Shown here one piece after another: positions 20,711-31,479 of a stretch of 64,000 bases of DNA. The stretch comes from Prorocentrum cordatum (taxonomy: Eukaryota; Sar; Dinophyceae; Prorocentrales; Prorocentraceae), in the NCBI GenBank assembly GCA_963575745.1, contig CAUYUJ010005005.1, positions 1 to 64,000 of the forward strand. Reading direction: 5' to 3'. The translations under genes and the position numbers were made by a program. The notes beneath the pieces are model-generated. The model saw only the letters and a list, made by a program, of their open reading frames with translations. It did not search any database and was not told the DNA's origin. Numbering within the stretch: position 1 is the stretch's first letter; each line of letters opens with the position of its first letter.

Positions 20711-21463
20711 TCAAGGCCCGGGCCAGCACTGATCAATAACGAAAATATGTGCGTCATTGAGGCTGCACCGGCCCGAAAAAGACACCCAGTCACGAAAATG
20801 ACGTGGCCGCGAAGCGGCCCCGAAAAGAGAACTACTTACCATGAGCCGAGAGCTTCGCACGGCACGACGGGGCAGCGGCTGCGGAGGGGACGGTTCAGCC
20901 CCCGCCTCATTTCCCTCGACGCATTCCACGGCCATCCCTTCGTACATGGACGGGAGAAAATACTTCGAGGACATACTTCTGCGGGGCCCAAAACTCCCAG
21001 ATCATCGGGCGGATGAACCAGTCGCTTCCCCAACTCGCACAGGCGGTCGATGGCCCGCGTGACTCGTCCAGCACTTTCGATGAAACAACAGGCCACGCCT
21101 ACAAATCTGCCTGACCTGGACCTTCGTGGCTGTTCTCGGCGGGGATCCGCAGCGAGTCCATCACATCTCCGGATCTTGCCCCGCAAGCAGCGCAGCGCAC
21201 GCGCTGTCCCACGCCTCCAAGTACATCGGGGCCGCGTCCACGAAGATCGTTGCAGCCTTGATCGCGACGTTGCTGGTCCCCTTGCTCCACGTCGCGGACA
21301 CCATGTTCCTGCATCCGCGGTTCTCGACATCTCCGAGCGTTCGCATCTCGGCCACCACCTTGCATGTCGTGCCTGAGTGGCGCACCATCTCCACCTGGAT
21401 AGTATCGAACAGGCTCCTGACCTCGTCCGCGGAGAGTTTGCTCTCGAATTTGACCGTCGTCCT
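20711..21463 (-). pseudogene. Element B 3' coding remnant of unknown role
   Basis: Downstream of RNase H one frame reads VKFESKLSADEVRSLFDTIQ and RTLGDVENRGCRNMVSATWS, then stops at a TGA near 21158. A second part, in shifting frames, includes SSKYFLPSMYEGMAVECVEG near 20890-20970. They look protein-like but match no family I recognise. They could be a downstream ORF of element B or a neighbouring relic. Confidence 0.35.
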
Positions 21464-22195
21464 TCATGAACCGACGGTCGATCTGACGCTGTTGCAGGCG
21501 AGGTAGGTGGCCTGGCCTGTCCAGCCCGCTTTGCTCGGGCCGAGAGAAGCTGACGACGGGCCCGTTCCTGGGCTGCTGCTGCTGTGACTGCTGCTTCGTC
21601 TGCTAGCTGGTGAACTCTGCTCGGCATCGCGGCTTTCAACATACCGGCTGGCTCGGCTGTCTGTGCTTCGATTATCTGCTAGTTGTAGAGCTGAGGGTGC
21701 CTGGCGATAGCCTACTCCCAGAGGTCGTACACTCTCTCCGGTGAGAACCATATCCACGGTCACCCGATTGTCAGAACAGGCCAGAGCACTCCCACTGCAA
21801 GTTATGTGGCCATATGAAAATGTTGAAGCCGCTTCCGCAAGGGGGTTCTGCACAGGCATGAGCTCGGAACGTCGACGCAGGCAGAAGTCCTCAACGCTCC
21901 CCTCCAGGATCAGGCACGCCATCCATTCCAGGCATCCCAGACCGCCCGTCTGAACATGGGTCTCGGCGGCAGGGGTCGATGACGTAACGCGTCGAATGCT
22001 ATTGCTCTTCCAGACAAGAGCGCCCCCGGGGCTACGCTCGTTCCTGATCATGTCATTGTCGGTCGCTGCAATCACGCAGCCTGCCTGGGCCCCAGAATTC
22101 GTCGCGTTTTGCCAAGAGGCGTCGGCGCGCATTATGACTCGGAGTCGCTCGATCAGGATCGCTTGAATATTCCAGGAGAGGTGCGAGAGAAACAA
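21464..22195 (-). pseudogene. Element B RNase H remnant
   Basis: The frame reads MRADASWQNATNSG with the first Asp, then AGCVIAATDND, ALVWKSNSIRRVTSS and TPAAETHVQTGGLGCLEWM with the catalytic Glu. This matches the hADaSwan......WkS.r..R...St.aAEt signature of Copia RNase H. The later Asp residues cannot be assigned with confidence. Its position downstream of RT fits the element order. Confidence 0.7.
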
Positions 22196-22525
22196 AAAAA
22201 AGCTCGGCGCGCGATCGCGCTCCCGCGTCTTACCTCGGCCACCGCGGCCCCGGCATGCGCCGCTGGCCCGCGGGCGCCTACGCTGCGAGATTGGAGCGAG
22301 ACCCGCGAGCTAACCTGTTGCCGCTGCCCAGCATCGCACTGAATGTATCTATCTCCTTCGCCGTGGCCAGGCTGTCCGGAGGGGCTCGGGGTCTCGCGAT
22401 ATCGGGTTCCATGGGCTCGGCGAGCTGCGGTCCTGGGCCAATTGAGACCCGCAGAACTTCTCTTCGCCGGTCTTCCACTTAGGGAACCCGAACTTGAAAT
22501 GAGATACGGCGAAAAAGCGCTGTGC

Positions 22526-22990
22526 TCATTCCCTTTGCTCATTCTCTTTTCCGCCAGTCAGAATGTCGCCAGCGCGCGTCAAGGCGAGGCCGCGAAAGGC
22601 ACGGCCCTCGATCGAGAAAAACACGCACGGGCCCAACTTGGACTGGCGCCAGCATTCGCCGCCGACGCTGCGCTTCCAGTCCAGCACTGCCGTCCGCAAC
22701 TTACCCGGAAACTGTGCCGCGGAGTCGCTGGGCCCGTAGATCGGCCAGATGACCTCGAGCAGCTGGTCGCGGCGCAGACCAGGAAGTCCATCTCGAGGCC
22801 GTGTCAAGAACAGGTCGCTGCCGTCGCGCCCGATGGAGCCCGCCTCGAAGAAGCCCCTCATCCGCTCGCCGATCTGGACCTGGAAACCGCGGGGCGCCAG
22901 CAACTGGCAGGCCAGGGCCTCCCCGCATTGAGGCAGCGTCGGGCGCGACGTCAGATCCCCCCGCGCGATCTGCACTAGGTCAGGGCCCAT
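22526..22990 (-). pseudogene. Element B reverse transcriptase (RVT_2 type) remnant
   Basis: The 154-codon frame retains the middle and palm of a Copia RT: GSDLFLTRPRDGLPGLRRDQ, then LLEVIWPIYGPSDSAAQFPG, then LGPCVFFSIEG. The active-site strand reads LALTRAGDILTGG where Copia elements have a Val-Asp-Asp-Ile/Leu core. The first catalytic Asp is therefore lost (AGD instead of VDD) and the enzyme must be dead. Upstream fingers are not recognisable. Confidence 0.7.
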
Positions 22991-23045
22991 TCAGCCCCGG
23001 CTGCGCAGCCGCCCCTTGACCGCCTGCGTCTAAGAGTCGATCTTG

Positions 23046-23640
23046 CTAGTGAGAATCACCCTGATGTCCGCGATCCTCTCTGGGCTCGCCCGTCGCAGGG
23101 CGCCTGGCTCTTCTCTGGTCACCGCGGCCAGCGTATCCTTCTATTCGAAGTAGTTGTCCGTCTCCTCCCCGATGCTCGTTGATCTTCCTCGAGCCCTCCG
23201 AGCGCGCCCGCTCTGGGCCCTTGAGGTTGGGCCTCCTCCTGATGCTGGCCAGCCTGGCATCCCCGGGCATCTCGTCGCCGTCCTGGTCGACGTACAGCAC
23301 GCGCAACTCCTCCTCGCATTCCGCGGCGTGGGTGGCCACGCTCACCATCGGCACGCTGCCGCAGTCCTCCTCCAGGCGCGGTAGTTACTTTCGGCGGGAG
23401 AGCTGGCGACTGGTTCGCGGCCTCGGGCTTCATCGTCTTCTGAGGGCGGACGGCTGCTGGGCCTCCCGATCGTTTGCCGGCGATCGGTCTGTGCGCCTCC
23501 TGGTCGGCCCCTGTGCGGGCTCGTCAGTCTCCGCTTCCTCCTCCTGGTCGGGCACGTCGAAGTCGTCGCCTGGCACTGGTGGCGCCTCCACCTCCTCGGC
23601 CTCCGACTGAGCAGACGCGGAAGCAGCTGAGGTCGTCGAC
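23046..23640 (-). pseudogene. Element B acidic linker between integrase and RT
   Basis: The frame reads acidic, Pro-rich, disordered protein (SEAEEVEAPPVPGDDFDVPD, then EEEAETDEPAQG). It then changes frame into a charged segment with ECEEELRVLYVDQDGDEM. This is typical of the region between integrase and RT in Copia polyproteins. No domain. Confidence 0.4.
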
Positions 23641-23655
23641 CCTGGCGCCTCGGCT

Positions 23656-24625
23656 TCAGAACGCGCCTCCTATATGCCGACCGCCATCCCTGGTGGTCGC
23701 TAATCCGCCGTGGTGTCGAGTCCCCTGGCCGTTCATGAACTCCCTGGCCATGGCGCGCAGCTCTGGCTGGACGACCCAGGCAGCGAGCTTCTCCTCCTGG
23801 GTGGCATGGCGCAGTGGCTCAGGCGACGCCGCGATGGCCACCCAACATCGCGACCCAGTTGTTGCCCTTCACCTGTCCCAGGATCGCGGTCGACACGCGC
23901 CATATCGCATAAGCCTTCTTATCCGCGATGCCCCAGCCGCATCGCCGCACTGCCGCTCGGTCTCCCGCCTGGAACGTCTGGGCCACCCTGGGGCGACTGC
24001 CCAGAGCCAACCTGGCCGCCCGATTACCCATGTGCTCGATCACGGCCAGCCGCGCACACCCCCTACACCTCTCCATGACGGCGAATGGGAAATTCGTCGA
24101 ACACCGCGCATCTCGCCGCAATGCCCAGCTCCTCCTGCATAGTGCGCGCAGCGGCCTCCGGGGCCCCGCCCGGCGCAATCTGGCGCGGCAAGAACCCATG
24201 AACGCGCGGCAGAAAATTCTTCGTGAAGGCCACGGCCCGCCCTTACGACAGCCAGTCGCCTTTGAACTCGGCGCCGTCTTGTCCATTGCGTTGTTGCGAA
24301 CACCTTCGAACCGGGCCCCTGACGGTCGACGTGGCCAACCTGCTCGCGTGTCTCGCCTATGGCATCCGTCGCTTCGGCGCCCCTCTTCTCGAAGGTGCCT
24401 AGGATGTCCTGGCCTAAGGTTGCCCGGCCGGCGTCGCGCGCGAGGTGCTGCGGGGCGCTGTAGGGCTCTTGCCACTTGGACTCGAACAGCCCCTTTCAGC
24501 ACCTCGCCGTCCTCGGCCGCAAAGAAGGGGGCCACTTGCTGCAGGCCGCTGCTCGGACAAACGACGCTGAAAACCTTCGCCGTCGCATCTGCTGCCCAGC
24601 CAGGTAACTCTGCGACGTCGACCAC
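23656..24625 (-). pseudogene. Element B integrase remnant
   Basis: The core begins VVDVAELPGWAADATAKVFS, giving the first catalytic Asp and the hydrophobic strand with CPSSGLQQVAPFF. The centre is scrambled by frameshifts, so the second Asp and the Glu cannot be placed safely. The C-terminal region is well preserved: AQTFQAGDRAAVRR, WRVSTAILGQVKGNNWVAML and SPEPLRHATQEEK, matching the G..NNWV....l.. pE.LR.AT.EE signature of Copia-like integrases. Integrase inserts cDNA into the genome; this copy cannot. Confidence 0.65.
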
Positions 24626-25000
24626 TGCTTGCGAGCCTCAATGGCGCAACGTTGGACGGCGCCTTCGCAGGCCGCGCAGACTTGGGGGCCGCCGACCCGC
24701 GCGCGCGGAGCGCGAGAACTCCCGCGCCATCGCCTGCGCCGCGCCCGCCCTTGCGCGCTTCAGGATCCGCGCCGGGTCCTTGATGCTCGGGCGGCCGAGG
24801 CTCGCGCGGCGCCTCCTCGGCGTCGTCTGCAGGGTGAGCTCGCGGCGCTCGATGACCTCCGCGTCGCCCGACGTCGCCAGAGTCAGCGATGCCCAGCCCC
24901 GGCCGGCAAACCATCGACGACGCAAGACGTCGGCACATGTCACCTGGATACCTCTGACAGACAATGCTTCTTTTGATACTTCTCGAGCTGCCGTAGCGCC
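24626..25000 (-). pseudogene. Element B pre-integrase (zinc-binding) region remnant
   Basis: One frame reads RASLGRPSIKDPARILKRAR, matching the 'LGHPS..D..RIL' core of the GAG-pre-integrase domain with His replaced by Arg. The following AREFS and, one frame over, AAPKSARPAKAP correspond to the Cys-containing end of the domain, where the Cys residues are no longer evident. It directly precedes the integrase core. Confidence 0.5.
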
Positions 25001-25792
25001 ACTCGTGCGCGCGGTCGCCCAGACATATGAGATCTTTCAGGGCCCGCGCGACCATGCCCGAGACGGCTGAAAAAAAAACCGCTCCTTCGACGTCAGCTTC
25101 TGGGGCACTGGGTCCCTGAGGCTGACCTGGCATGCACTGACAGAAACGCGATGCGCGCCAGTAGCTGCGCGCAGACCCACCACTGATGCACAACTCCAGG
25201 ACTTTGCCGAAGTAGGGACTTCTATCGCGAAAAGCCGCCCTCCTTGCATCTGCATGCGAGCCGCCGCCGCGCAGAGACTGAGGTGGCCCGCTGCGTCCTT
25301 CGCTGCCCGGCGGCATCTGCCCATGTCCCGGCGGGCATCGCCCGCCGTCAGGTCCTGCGGGCCCGACGGGGCGCCGCGCGGAGGAATCGTGCCCGCGCAA
25401 TCTCGCTCCTCGGTGCTGATCAAATGTAGAATATAACGTCGCTCCAAGCATCCCAGCCGCAATCGAGATCAGACGAGCCGAGATTCTCGATGCCCATGGA
25501 CTCCAAGACTAAGGCCACCCATGGCGCGGAAAACAACCCCGAACACTTTTGGGCGGCCCCCCGCGACCGCCCGGGCCCACCAAAACTCCTTTCAGCGCAT
25601 CTCGCTTGGCGCGCCTGCTCGTGGCATCGGACATGCCGGCCGTCCACAGTGCGCCTGGGTCGCCGCGCGCACCCGGCTCCATCCCATGTTCGACGCTATC
25701 TCCTGCGTACGTCATGCCATCTCCGACGTTCTTGACGCCGCCCCCTCTTGATGCCACGCCATCCTGATTGGCCTCCGGACGCCGGCCCGGCC

Positions 25793-26420
25793 CTAGCGAA
25801 AACCAGCCATCGCCTGGGCGACGAAATTCTCCATGGCCGCCACCTCCTCGGCTGACGTCGCGCCCGCTCCGGTAGTCTGGATTTGCCTGCGGTCCCCTTT
25901 CGTCGTCTCGCAGTGGCATGGCTGACCGTGGCCACTCGCTGCCACCCTCAGCGGGACTGCCGCGTCCAGCCTCGAGAACCTGATCTCGCCCTCCTCCATG
26001 TCAATGGCCGCTCCGAGGTTCTGCAGCATGCGCATGCTGAGCAGAAGAGGGGTGCTGCGTGGGGCGACGCGCGCGCGCGGCGCCGCCAGCTTCCTGCCGA
26101 CGCGGCACTGCAGCTGGACCGTGCACATGGACGTCAGGGCCCCCCCTGGCCCCCGAACCCCGCCACAACTGGCGCGTCCTGTTTGATGCTATTCTCCTCG
26201 AGGCCCACCTTCTCCATGATCACCCCGTGGCACTCCAGCATCTCCCCCCCGAAGAGCCCAGTGCCGCGCCCAGTGCCCGCGACGCCAGAGCCTGCTGCGT
26301 GCGCCGACGCCGCGAGGACTTCCGGCACCTCCTCCTCGGGCTTGTGCGCAACCCGCTGGAACTGGGAGATCACCTCGCTAACGTCCGATTCGGACGACCG
26401 TCGATCGTCATATTAAATGT
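25793..26420 (-). pseudogene. Element B aspartic protease remnant
   Basis: The C-terminal part of a retropepsin-like domain is clear in the frame ending at 25793: STPLLLSMRMLQNLGAAIDM and then VPLRVAASGH, the pattern PLLLS...LGa.iD...vPL...SGH seen in Copia-type proteases. The preceding piece (26134-26373, another frame) contains NSIKQDAPVVAGFGG. I did not find the catalytic Asp-Thr/Ser-Gly triad in any frame upstream, so it is lost or too diverged. The protease would cut the gag-pol polyprotein. Confidence 0.55.
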
Positions 26421-26695
26421 GTCGTCGCACAGAACGCGCTCCCAGGACTCGCCCGCGCTCGCGACGCGCGCTGGCTCCAATCCGCCGTCGTCAACCACTT
26501 CGACCACGTCAGCTCGCTCATCATGTTTCCTAGTCTCTTATCCTTTGCAATCGCGGGGTGGCGGTCGTCGCCGTCGTCGCAATTCTTATTGCCCTTGCCG
26601 AAACAAATGTTCAATGTCGTCGCGCTCGTAACATATTGCCATCTTGGTCATCGCCTCCACGCCCGGCCTCCTCTGCCCACATCCCCGGGCAGCTG

Positions 26696-27330
26696 CTACT
26701 TGAAGATCCTCTTTTGTTGATCGCGCAAAGTCGCCAACATCTCGATGACCTCGCTCTCGTCCAGGATGTCGCCCTCGTCGTCCTCGGCGCCATCGCAGGC
26801 CGCGACGAGCGCGTCGGCGCCTGGGGCCTCGCCTTGACCCTCGCGCAGGCAAGCGCCATGGAACCTGCCCCGCCGACTAAAATCAGCCGATCCATTCGGG
26901 CATGTCGGCGGTCTCAACACCGTCGCCACGTCTCGCTCGCTCTGCGCATGACATGATAGACGCCGCCAAGACCACTGCTAAGGCTTGCATGAAGCCCTGG
27001 GCCACGCCCGGCAGGACCGCGCTCTCGGATTCGCCCTTCGCGGACGCCCCGGGCCCGCAGAAGCGCGCCGCCATCTTCTCATTCTTGACCAGATCCAGTG
27101 CGAACGCCTCCTGCGGGGCCTCGCCCAGCCCGTCGTGAACCGCAAGCCCTGGGATATGTCGTCTAGCGTCTCGTAGAGACGACGCTCTCGCCGTCGCCCC
27201 GCTCGAAGTCCCCGACGCCGATCGCCTCCGGAACCTTGGCGGCGACATCGCCCAGCAGCGTGAACGACATGTATCCAGGGGCTGTCGCGGGAACCCCCTC
27301 GGCCTTCCGAGCGACGAGGCACGCTCTCGA
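26696..27330 (-). pseudogene. Element B gag-like remnant
   Basis: Read from 27330 downward, three frames contribute. First comes MSFTLLGDVAAKVPEAIGVGDFERGDGE, in pieces. Then a segment has RLYETLDDISQGLRFTTG. Then a third has LDLVKNEKMAARFCGPGA. The last part ends with an acidic helix (EDDEGDILDESEVIEMLATL) and a stop at 26696-26698. Position upstream of the protease and the absence of enzyme motifs suggest capsid/gag. No CCHC knuckle is visible in the surviving sequence. Confidence 0.5.
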
Positions 27331-28583
27331 CCGCTACTTCCGCGAATGGAATTCTTGGAAAGCGTCAGCTACATTACCAGAGAAACGTCTGATCGCACCT
27401 CCCGGTGCACTGTTGTCCGCGGACATACTCCACCGCGCAGCGTCCGCCGGCGCCGCCCTCGGCGACCCCCGCCGCGACAGCGCCTGTCCTCGCGCGGCGC
27501 GCTCCGCACTGCCAATGCAGATTGGGCCCCGACGGGCGGGGCGCCCGCCCCCTCCTCCTCTCCGCCGGCAAGCCGACATGCCGCGGACGCAGCGCGCGCG
27601 GACGCGCGGCGCGCGGACACTTCACTGCGCGAGCATCTCCAGAACGAAAGTGGCGGCAATGGTTTGCCGCGGGCGCCTTCGGCGCGCGTTGTTCGCGTCT
27701 GTCATGCGCGGTCTGTTGCGCCTCCCCTGCGAATGCTAATGTGGGCTTCGATTCATGGCTGTCGTCCGCCAGACGAGCGCTGCGCTTTCGCGCGCACGTC
27801 CGTTGCCCCTGTCCGTTGTGATGGTTTGTCGCACCTGCCACGCATGGACGTTGGGTGCGCGCGTTCGTCCGACTATGTCCAGCCGATATGTGGTTTGAGA
27901 TGCCACGTGCCTTTTGGACGCTCGAATGCCTTGTTGTGCGCATTGAGCGCCTGGTCGCCGTAGACGCAAGCTACCCCTGGTCTCAGAGCATGCTCGCGTG
28001 CGCGAAGTGCCTGTGTGTGTTGCTGACGCAGTGATCGCGAATGCCATTTCCATGTGATAAGTGCATGGTATGTTCTTGTATGATTGTAGACTCCAGACAT
28101 GCAATGCATGGCATGGGTGCAAACGCTTGTTGTGCATCTATTTCGTGTACCTTGTGTGCGTCAGTGGTTGCACCTGCCTGCGTCTGCGATTGGCGCGCGG
28201 GCGCTATCGCATGCTGTGCTGCCGTCATTCTTCGAGAGTGCAAAGCGGAATGCACGCGCGTCTCGGAGAGTCGCGGGGCCTGGCGGCTGCGGCATGCGGG
28301 GCGGTTGCGTCCTCATTGGTCGAGGACGCGAAGTGACTCCCGGGATAACTTTGGAGTTTAACGACCGCAGCATGAGCGGCGGGCGGGGCATGCCAGAAGC
28401 TTTTCCCCTCCGATCGATTCGTAAAGTCTGGCTGGCGAACTGGAAGCTACTCTAGGCGGTGGAATCTCCACGCATGGCGGAATATGGCACATGGCCGCGC
28501 TGGGCCTGCGAGCGCCCCCGCGCCCCGCAATTTGCGCATCCTAAGCAAGACGACGCCGCGACACCGGAGGAAAACCCAAATCA
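27331..28583. other. Intergenic DNA without a supportable gene
   Basis: 27400-27700 is GC-rich, with several Arg/Ala-biased overlapping frames. 27730-28330 has a different character: many TGCATG/GCATGC-like words, TGTG steps and short repeats of ATGCAATGCATGG type near 28090. It could contain the left LTR of element B, but I found no matching copy at the other end. Confidence 0.4.
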
Positions 28584-28680
28584 GGGCTATAGGGCTAGGG
28601 GGCTCGGGCTATGGAGCTATAGGGCTATAGAGCTATAGGGCTATAGAGTTATGGGGCTATAAGGCTATTGGGCTATAGGG
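28584..28680. repeat. Tandem GGGCTATA octamer-type minisatellite
   Basis: GGGCTATA and GAGCTATA alternate about eleven times with slight variation (GGGGCTATAA, GGGCTATT). Confidence 0.9.
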
Positions 28681-28776
28681 CACCCCCGGGCGCGCCCGGG
28701 CACCCAGGCACCCCCGGGCACCCCCAGGGCACCCGGGCCCCGGGCACCCCCGGGCACCCGGGCACCCGGGCGGGCA
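28681..28776. repeat. Tandem GGGCACCC octamer-type minisatellite
   Basis: CACCCCCGGG and GGGCACCC alternate about eleven times. Each unit is near-palindromic. It directly abuts the GGGCTATA array, sharing the GGGC start. Confidence 0.9.
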
Positions 28777-28925
28777 ACGAAAATCGGCGACATACCTAAC
28801 CTAACCATATGAATCCGCTAGGACCCCTACCGAGGCAACTGATTGGGGAACAACTGGAGTTTCTGAGACCCCACAGCGGGCGCCGCGGCCGCTCGAGAGC
28901 GTTCCCGGGGGGGCCCCCTCTCTGG

Positions 28926-28952
28926 AAAGAAAAAAAAAAAAAAAAAAAAAAG

Positions 28953-28995
<43 letters not shown>

Positions 28996-29046
28996 AAAGA
29001 AAAAAAAAACAAAAAAAAAAGAAAAAAAAAACAAAAAAAAAAAAAG

Positions 29047-29079
<33 letters not shown>

Positions 29080-29089
29080 AAAAAAAAAA

Positions 29090-29124
<35 letters not shown>

Positions 29125-29136
29125 AAAAAAAAAAAA
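28926..29136. repeat. A-rich tract, about 210 bp
   Basis: Almost pure A on the plus strand, with single C, G or T every 8-20 bases. It resembles 61664-61801. It reads artificial poly-Lys or poly-Phe. It lacks an obvious retroposed gene on its left side. Confidence 0.95.
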
Positions 29137-29685
29137 GCTTTCTTACGGTCTGGACCGACCACTCGCCCCAACTGCATGAATCCATATCCCTCGGCTGTCT
29201 GGCCCCCGCCCTCACTGCTCAGCGCGCGACCGCCGATGGGCCTTTGAGCGGGGCGCCGTGGCAGCGCAGCGCTCAGCGCATGTTGAGACGCCCGCCGCGG
29301 CACGCGATTTTGCGAGCGTCGGCGAAGCGAGGCCGGCTGTAGCATGCCCCGCGCGGGCCTCCCGCCGGTGGCGCGGCCCCCCGTCATGCCATCGTGGGGC
29401 TCGCCAGCCCCAGTGCATTCATCGTTTCGCGGTCGTCTTTGGTTCCCTGGGAGGGTCCAAGATGCTTCGAGATGATGCGTAATTTCTGGCGCTGGCCTGC
29501 CCGCGAGAAGCGCGCGCGCTCTGACCGATCGGGCCGCCCCCAGCTCGGTTCAGCATCGGGGCCCACCCCGCCGGAAGCGCCCCCGCGCGCGCGCAGCGGC
29601 CGATCGATCCCCAGGCCGATCGGGGCCGGCAGCAAGCCGCGCGCCCGGCTCAATGGCGCGACGGGGGGTGGGGGGGGAGATAAAA
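29137..29685. other. GC-rich intergenic DNA without a supportable gene
   Basis: Short overlapping frames on both strands, no domain. GCGCGCGCGC occurs near 29588. Confidence 0.45.
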
Positions 29686-29695
29686 AGGAGAGGCG

Positions 29696-29765
<70 letters not shown>

Positions 29766-29830
29766 AATAAAACAACAAAAAAAACGACAACAAAAAGAAA
29801 GAGAGGGAGAGAGAGAGGGAGAGAGAGAGA
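29686..29830. repeat. GA microsatellite at the right (3') edge of element C
   Basis: (AG)n from about 29697 to 29762, an A-rich interruption, then GAGAGGGAGAGA-type repeats to 29830. It has the same orientation as the larger GA tract at 46005-46377. Confidence 0.95.
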
Positions 29831-30212
29831 TCGGACAAGTAGGCGGACCAGGGTCCGCCCGCGAGGCGCACTGCGGTGCGACAACTCGCAAACACTATTT
29901 GCGGCGGTGCAGCCTTTAGATACGAGGGCGGGCAACAAAAAAAAAAAAACCCGGCGCAGTGCGACAGACGCTACAGACGGCGGACAGACGATGATGATCT
30001 CACCTGTCAGACCGCGTGAGGAAATAGGCCCCAACAAGAAAGGCGACGTGCTGACACGTGGCTAGGCGTCTTGGCAGACCGGGGGAGAGACGTTGGTGAC
30101 TTGGCCGCTAAGCTCGAGGGGTGAGTGAGGGGCAAAACCCCCCCGCCCCCACGCCCTGTACACCGTTGACCGCTTATCCACGCGTACACACGGGCAGGCA
30201 GAAAGGAGGAGA

Positions 30213-31472
30213 TTAGCGCTGGGCACCAGGTGGAGCGCCGCGGAACGATGACAACATAGCTTGGATGGTGAGTGACGGCACGGCACCATCGGGCGAGGCC
30301 GTGAGCAGCTCGGCAAAGGCTCGCCCAGCGCTGTGGAGGCGCTGGAGTAGAGGGCCTTGACGAGCTTGGGCGGCGGCAAGGTCCGCGGCGAGAGCTAAGC
30401 ACCTCTGCTGGAGAGCAGCCATAGCCTGTGACAGCTCGGTTTCGCGGTCGGTGAGGGGTGGCTGCTCAGTACCAGCAGCCGAGGGCCTCGAGACAGAGGC
30501 GAGGTCCTCGGTACGCCTGTCCAAATGGTGGACTAGCGTAGTGCGGCACCCTGTACGCTGTCGTCCGTCACCCTTGAAGGGTGACTGGAGGGGCCCACGC
30601 GACCCCAGGGCTGGAGCCGCTAGGGCCACGCCCCGAGAGGTCGGGAGAGCCGCTTCCTCTCGCTCAGCAACGATGGAAGCGTGGATGGGGCACGAGGGCC
30701 TGTCTGGTTTAGTACCCTGCGGGGGGGCTGAAGCCGCCCCCGCGGGCTGCCGGCGGTGGGGGGGCGGAGTGGTTTGCGCGGTGGGACCAGTCATGATGCC
30801 GTGCAAGGGCTCTGAGGTCGGTCGCGTAGAAGGTTGGCGTCTCGGTAGGGCGGCATGGTCGGCAGCGTGTGGTATCGGCGGTGCGTACTCCATGCCACTC
30901 AGTCCGCGGGGGTCACCCAGGTCATGGTCGGCGTCTTGGCGGTGGCCGATATCATCGTATGTGGGCGATGTCGCTCTCGGGTACGGAGTCGCAATAGGGA
31001 TCGAGAGGTTGCCCGACGGGGCGGGGTTTTCGCTGGCTGGTCCGTCGTCCAAAGCGTCCAATCCCCCACCGAAGCTGAACAGGTCATCCTCCTGTTCGTC
31101 AGCGTCTTGAAAATGAGCGGCGTTGTCATGTGGGTGCGCTGCCGCTCTCAATGGCGGAGTCGGGGGCGCCGTGCGGGTGCCCGACGGGGCAGGGTTGGCG
31201 CTGGCTGGCCCGTCGCCCAGGAAGTCCAGGCCCCCACCAAAGCCGAACGGGTCGTCCTCCTGTTCGTCGAATATCGCCCGTTGGGCCTCGGCCCAGAGCT
31301 CGTCCGGGTTCTGTGGGATGTCTGGTCCAGCCGCGGGTGGTGCCTGGTCAGACAGCAGGGGATTTGGTTCCATTTTGTTGAGTTCCGCAGCTGTGAACCC
31401 AGCCCTGCGGTGTGGGAGGGGGAGTGTACGGTGTCTACGCTCGTAGATGGCGACAGCGACTCCATGAAGCAC
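30213..31472 (-). CDS. Element C C-terminal/3' ORF: acidic repeats, Pro-rich region, coiled coil
   Basis: The 419-codon frame overlaps the end of the RNase H frame. It contains two similar acidic blocks: DEQEDDPFGFGGGLDFLGDG and DEQEDDLFSFGGGLDALDDG, each followed by GPAS(A/E)NPAPSG. A Pro/Arg-rich stretch follows, then a Leu/Ala coiled-coil-like end (LSQAMAALQQRCLALAADLA). No enzyme motif. It may be the disordered C terminus of ORF2 reached by a frameshift, or a separate ORF. The start is undefined, since the first codons overlap RNase H coding sequence. Two of the hairpins (30603, 30715) lie inside it. Confidence 0.5.
   Translation of the reverse strand: MLHGVAVAIYERRHRTLPLPHRRAGFTAAELNKMEPNPLLSDQAPPAAGPDIPQNPDELWAEAQRAIFDEQEDDPFGFGGGLDFLGDGPASANPAPSGTRTAPPTPPLRAAAHPHDNAAHFQDADEQEDDLFSFGGGLDALDDGPASENPAPSGNLSIPIATPYPRATSPTYDDIGHRQDADHDLGDPRGLSGMEYAPPIPHAADHAALPRRQPSTRPTSEPLHGIMTGPTAQTTPPPHRRQPAGAASAPPQGTKPDRPSCPIHASIVAEREEAALPTSRGVALAAPALGSRGPLQSPFKGDGRQRTGCRTTLVHHLDRRTEDLASVSRPSAAGTEQPPLTDRETELSQAMAALQQRCLALAADLAAAQARQGPLLQRLHSAGRAFAELLTASPDGAVPSLTIQAMLSSFRGAPPGAQR
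30603..30625 (-). repeat. Hairpin family member 1
   Basis: CCCCAGGGC-TGGA-GCCGCTAGGG on the plus strand. The loop is a TGGA variant of the usual TGAA. Confidence 0.6.
30715..30746 (-). repeat. Hairpin family member 2
   Basis: Core GGGGCTGAAGCCGCC; the arms extend through CCCTGCGGG / CCCGCGGG, about 13 paired positions. Confidence 0.75.
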
Positions 31473-31479
31473 GGTCGCT

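Larger units (their letters stand above)
20711..27330 (-). mobile_element. Element B: decayed Ty1/Copia-order LTR retrotransposon
   Basis: Minus-strand fragments fall in the order gag, protease, pre-integrase, integrase, RT, RNase H, which is the Copia order and differs from Gypsy (integrase last). The frames change many times, stops interrupt most domains and the RT active site is altered, so it is inactive. I could not identify LTRs by eye on either side, so the outer limits are approximate. The peptide vocabulary (LLLS in the protease end, NNWV near the integrase end) resembles Copia-like elements common in dinoflagellate genomes. Confidence 0.8.

Noticed and set aside
20700-28400. LTRs flanking element B
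   Set aside because: I compared the likely end regions by eye and found no convincing long direct repeat. A self dot plot would decide it.
28796-29387. Poly-Lys and poly-Phe frames
   Set aside because: Translations of the A-rich tract on either strand.
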